The position numbers and the translations under genes are program-made. 17,524 bases of DNA. Source: Myxococcales bacterium UBA5297 (lineage in GTDB: Bacteria; Myxococcota; Myxococcia; Myxococcales; UBA5297). The stretch spans positions 417 through 17,940 of the forward strand of contig DHSB01000046.1 of NCBI GenBank assembly GCA_002408385.1. The letters are read 5' to 3'. The notes beneath the pieces are model-generated. The model was given only the letters and a program-made list of their open reading frames with translations. It did no database searches and had not been told where the DNA came from. The number at the start of each line of letters is the position of its first letter. Position 1 is the first letter of the stretch. Positions 15,315 through 17,524 of the stretch are shown here, piece after piece.

Positions 15315-16214
15315 ATGCAGACCTCGAGCGCGTCCGAGAAACCAGGGCCCGAGCTTAGGCTCGACGAAGGGTTCATCGCCTCCAAGGACAGCCTGCGGCT
15401 CTACTGGCGCTCGCTGGTGCCGGTCGACCCCGCCCAGGCCCGCGCCCACGTGGCCATCGTCCACGGCTACTGCGAGCACTCGGGCCGCTACCGCGAGACG
15501 ATGGAGCGGCTCGCGCGGGCCGGCTTTGCCGCGCACGCCCTCGACTACCGCGGCCACGGCCAGTCCGACGGCCGGCGCGCGCACGTCGACGACTTTGGCG
15601 AGTACGTCGCGGACCTCGAGTCCTTCCTCGAGCGGGTGGGCGGCCAGGCCGGGGGCCGCAAGGTCTTCTTGATGGGCCACTCGCTGGGCGGGCTCATCTG
15701 CGCCCGCTGGGCGCTCGGCCGCAAGGGCTCGGTCGCCGCGCTCGCGCTCGTCTCGCCGTTCATGGGGATGGCCTTCGAGCCTCCGCGCCTCAAGGCGCTC
15801 TTCGCTAAGCTCGCCGACCGGGTGGTGCCGTGGTTGCCGGTGTCCAACGGGCTCGCGCTCGAGGGGCTCACCCACGACCCGGAGATTCGGCGGGCGACCG
15901 AGCGCGATCCGCTCTACCAGCACACGACGACCCCGCGTTGGTTTCGCGAGGCGACGCGCGCGCAGCGCGAGGTGTTCGAGCGGGCAGCCGAGCTGACCAT
16001 CCCTTGCCAGGTGATGGGCGGCAGCGAGGACCCCATCGCCGATCCGAAGGCCATCCGGCGCCTGTACGAGGCCATCGGCTCCGAGCCCAAGGTCTTCAAG
16101 CCCTACGCGGGCATGCTCCACGAGATCCTCAACGAGCTCGACCGCGACCGGGTCTTCGCCGACCTGCTCGCGTGGTGGGACCAGCAGCTCGCGAGCGATG
16201 CTCCAAGTGCTTGA
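15315..16214 (+). CDS. Alpha/beta hydrolase, monoacylglycerol lipase / lysophospholipase type
   Basis: 299 residues with the Hydrolase_4 (serine aminopeptidase S33/monoacylglycerol lipase) pattern. The oxyanion-hole segment VHGYCEHSGRY (49-59), LDYRGHGQSDGRR (76-88), the nucleophile elbow GHSLGG (S123), an acid in GGSEDPI (D239) and the His in AGMLHEILNE (H269) give a full catalytic triad; the HEILNE sequence is characteristic of this subgroup. Likely reaction: hydrolysis of monoacylglycerols or lysophospholipids. No signal peptide, so it should act in the cytoplasm. There is no Shine-Dalgarno before the ATG, in line with the leaderless promoter just upstream. The next in-frame start candidate (GTG at 15417) would remove the first core strand. 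It stands alone between the TPR lipoprotein and the bactofilins and has its own promoter. Confidence 0.93.
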   Translation: MQTSSASEKPGPELRLDEGFIASKDSLRLYWRSLVPVDPAQARAHVAIVHGYCEHSGRYRETMERLARAGFAAHALDYRGHGQSDGRRAHVDDFGEYVADLESFLERVGGQAGGRKVFLMGHSLGGLICARWALGRKGSVAALALVSPFMGMAFEPPRLKALFAKLADRVVPWLPVSNGLALEGLTHDPEIRRATERDPLYQHTTTPRWFREATRAQREVFERAAELTIPCQVMGGSEDPIADPKAIRRLYEAIGSEPKVFKPYAGMLHEILNELDRDRVFADLLAWWDQQLASDAPSA

Positions 16215-16220
16215 AATCAG

Positions 16221-16246
16221 GGGCGCAATTGGTTTCGATTGCGCCC
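16221..16246. terminator. Strong hairpin after the hydrolase gene
   Basis: GGGCGCAAT (16221-16229) and ATTGCGCCC (16238-16246) form a perfect 9-bp stem with an 8-base loop, six bases after the hydrolase stop. No T-tract follows. It ends ten bases before the bactofilin promoter, so it may insulate the two transcripts. Confidence 0.5.
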
Positions 16247-16255
16247 GCTCGCCTA

Positions 16256-16285
16256 TTGACACCCTCGAGGCGCGCGGGATAGGTT
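16256..16285 (+). promoter_or_regulatory. Candidate promoter of the bactofilin operon
   Basis: A perfect TTGACA (16256-16261), an 18-base spacer and TAGGTT (16280-16285). Transcription would begin near 16292, giving a leader of about 60 bases. GCCTATT occurs at 16251-16257 and 16290-16296, and ATAGG at 16279-16283 is inverted relative to them, so the promoter is bracketed by possible operator half-sites. Confidence 0.55.
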
Positions 16286-16352
16286 CCAAGCCTATTCTGA
16301 ACGGTAGTGGGCAAAGCTAGGCGGCTAAACAGAAAGGAAGCGGGTCTCTGCG

Positions 16353-16694
16353 ATGGCCAACGAAGGAACCGGCATCATCGGCAAAGGCATCGTCATCCGG
16401 GGCAACCTGACCGGAGGCGGCGATCTGACGATCGAGGGGCGCGTCGAGGGCCACATTAGCCTCAAGAACCACCTGCTCATCGAGGGCACCGGCAAGGTCG
16501 ACGCCGACATCCGCGCCGAGCGGCTGACGATTCACGGCGAGGCCAACGGCAACATCGACGCCGGCGCGCTCGTCTCGATCTCGGCTTCGGCGGTGGTCAC
16601 CGGGGACATCAAGGCGCCCAAGGTGATCATCGAGGACGGCGCCCACTTCAACGGCAGCGTGGAGATGGACGTGGCGCTGCCCGACGACATCTGA
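16353..16694 (+). CDS. Bactofilin (first of three)
   Basis: 113 residues, almost entirely the bactofilin (DUF583) domain: a right-handed beta-helix with short repeated strands, GKGIVIRGNLTGGGDLTIEG, then GRVEGHI, LLIEGTGKVDADI, LTIHGEANGNI, ALVSISASAVVTGDIKAPK and VIIEDGAHFNGSVEM. Bactofilins polymerise without nucleotide into cytoskeletal filaments that scaffold envelope, polarity or chromosome-organisation functions. Its short ends are typical of BacN/BacO-like members. A purine-rich AAAGGAAG lies about 12-15 bases before the ATG, longer than usual. It is followed after 48 bases by a second bactofilin, so the three genes form an operon. Confidence 0.95.
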   Translation: MANEGTGIIGKGIVIRGNLTGGGDLTIEGRVEGHISLKNHLLIEGTGKVDADIRAERLTIHGEANGNIDAGALVSISASAVVTGDIKAPKVIIEDGAHFNGSVEMDVALPDDI

Positions 16695-16742
16695 ACCCCC
16701 TTCCAACGCTCCTTCAGCCTTTTCTTCGAGAGGTAGCCGCAC

Positions 16743-17063
16743 ATGGCGAACACGGTCATCGGTAGCAGCATCATCATCGACGGCGAGATCAGCGGGGACG
16801 AGGATCTCGTCATCCAGGGCACCGTCAAGGGCAAGATCAGCGTCAAGGAGAGCCTCTTCGTCGAGGGCAGCGGGCTGGTCGAGGCCGACATCTCCACCCA
16901 GAACGTCGAGATCGCCGGCAAGGTGACCGGCAACATCTTGGCGACCGACAAGGTCGAGCTGAAGACCGATTGCCGGGTGGTCGGCGACATCAAGGCCCCG
17001 CGCATCCTCATCGCCGACGGGGCCAGCTTCAAGGGCAACGTCGACATGGATGTCGAGCGCTAG
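16743..17063 (+). CDS. Bactofilin (second of three)
   Basis: 106 residues of bactofilin domain: IGSSIIIDGEISGDEDLVIQ, GTVKGKISVKESLFVEG, LVEADISTQNVEIAGKVTGN, VVGDIKAPRILIADGASFKG, ending NVDMDVER. The repeats line up with the first bactofilin, but the two are clearly diverged, so this is an old duplication. GAGAGG (16728-16733) nine bases upstream supports the ATG. Probably co-polymerises or co-localises with its neighbours, as reported for co-encoded bactofilins in Myxococcus; that is inferred from the family. Confidence 0.95.
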   Translation: MANTVIGSSIIIDGEISGDEDLVIQGTVKGKISVKESLFVEGSGLVEADISTQNVEIAGKVTGNILATDKVELKTDCRVVGDIKAPRILIADGASFKGNVDMDVER

Positions 17064-17107
17064 AGGCTTTCCCAGCGCGGCGCATCGGCCGCGAGGAGCT
17101 GCGAGGA

Positions 17108-17524
17108 ATGGCGATTCAAGCCAAGGAAATCGAGCAGGTCGACAACACCATCGTCGGCGAGTCGATCCTCATCAACGGCAAGCTCGAGGGCGACGAGGAT
17201 CTGACCGTCCGCGGCCGCGTCGAGGGCGCGATCACGCTGACCAAGACGCTCATCGTCGAGCCGTCAGGTGTGGTCAAGGCCAACGCCGCCGTGCGCAACG
17301 CGATCATCAGCGGCGTGGTCGTCGGCAACATCAGCGCCAGCGAGAGCGTGCACCTCACGCGCGAGGGCCGGATGGTCGGCGACATCAACTCGCCGCGGGT
17401 CATCATCGTCGAGGGCGCCGCCTTCCGCGGCCGCATCGACATGGGCGAGGTCGAAGAGCCGCGCATCCAGGAGCGCACCGCCCGCCCGCAGAGCGTCGCC
17501 CCGGCGCGCCCGGCGATGGTGCCG
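17108..17524 (+). CDS. Bactofilin (third of three), 3'-truncated by window edge
   Basis: 139 codons are visible and the frame is open at the window end. After a short N-terminal segment (AIQAKEIEQVD) the bactofilin domain runs from about residue 12 to 115: NTIVGESILINGKLEGDEDL, RGRVEGAITLTKTLIVEP, MVGDINSPRVIIVEGAAFRG, RIDMGEVEE. From there a Pro/Arg/Ala-rich, positively charged tail begins (RIQERTARPQSVAPARP) and continues past the edge. The tail sets it apart from its two short neighbours and is comparable with the extended BacP of Myxococcus. The start follows a purine-rich GAGGAGCTGCGAGGA. Confidence 0.93.
   Translation, partial: MAIQAKEIEQVDNTIVGESILINGKLEGDEDLTVRGRVEGAITLTKTLIVEPSGVVKANAAVRNAIISGVVVGNISASESVHLTREGRMVGDINSPRVIIVEGAAFRGRIDMGEVEEPRIQERTARPQSVAPARPAMVP

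Overview
This is a GC-rich (by eye roughly two-thirds G+C), densely packed chromosomal window with no rRNA, tRNA, CRISPR or transposase that I can see. A hybrid histidine kinase with degenerate domains, a tandem set of three bactofilins, TPR lipoproteins and an OmpA-type envelope protein next to a predicted lipoprotein together suggest a myxobacterium-like organism (Myxococcota or a related former deltaproteobacterium). That placement is inferred from gene content and composition, not from a marker gene.

Region 1 (1-5880) is a housekeeping cluster: the 3' end of a TPR-like gene, xseA, a ferritin-like DUF2383-type gene on the opposite strand with a one-base frameshift, xseB, a single-domain response regulator, ispA (farnesyl diphosphate synthase) and tlyA (S4-domain rRNA methyltransferase). 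It resembles the common xseA-xseB-ispA-dxs-tlyA arrangement, but xseA and xseB are split by the antisense gene, dxs is absent, and a CheY-like receiver lies between xseB and ispA. XseB ends in an acidic tail, DDDNIPF, that closely resembles the C-terminal tip of single-stranded-DNA-binding protein (SSB).

Region 2 (6023-9772, minus strand) is an envelope pair: a secreted protein made of a probable beta-barrel, a carboxypeptidase-regulatory-like domain, a second Ig/PEGA-like segment and a C-terminal OmpA peptidoglycan-binding domain, followed by a lipoprotein that looks like a beta-propeller.

Region 3 (9773-13191) diverges from region 2. A 220-bp intergenic region carries candidate promoters in both directions and two inverted repeats. 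It leads into a small MerR/excisionase-type DNA-binding protein fused to a degenerate receiver, then an 814-residue hybrid kinase (pseudo-receiver, GAF, HisKA, HATPase, receiver, degenerate GGDEF).

Region 4 (13366-17524) holds a TPR-rich lipoprotein, a monoacylglycerol-lipase-like alpha/beta hydrolase with a probable leaderless transcript, and three consecutive bactofilin genes, the last cut by the window end. The layout of the bactofilins recalls the bacN-bacO-bacP set of Myxococcus xanthus.
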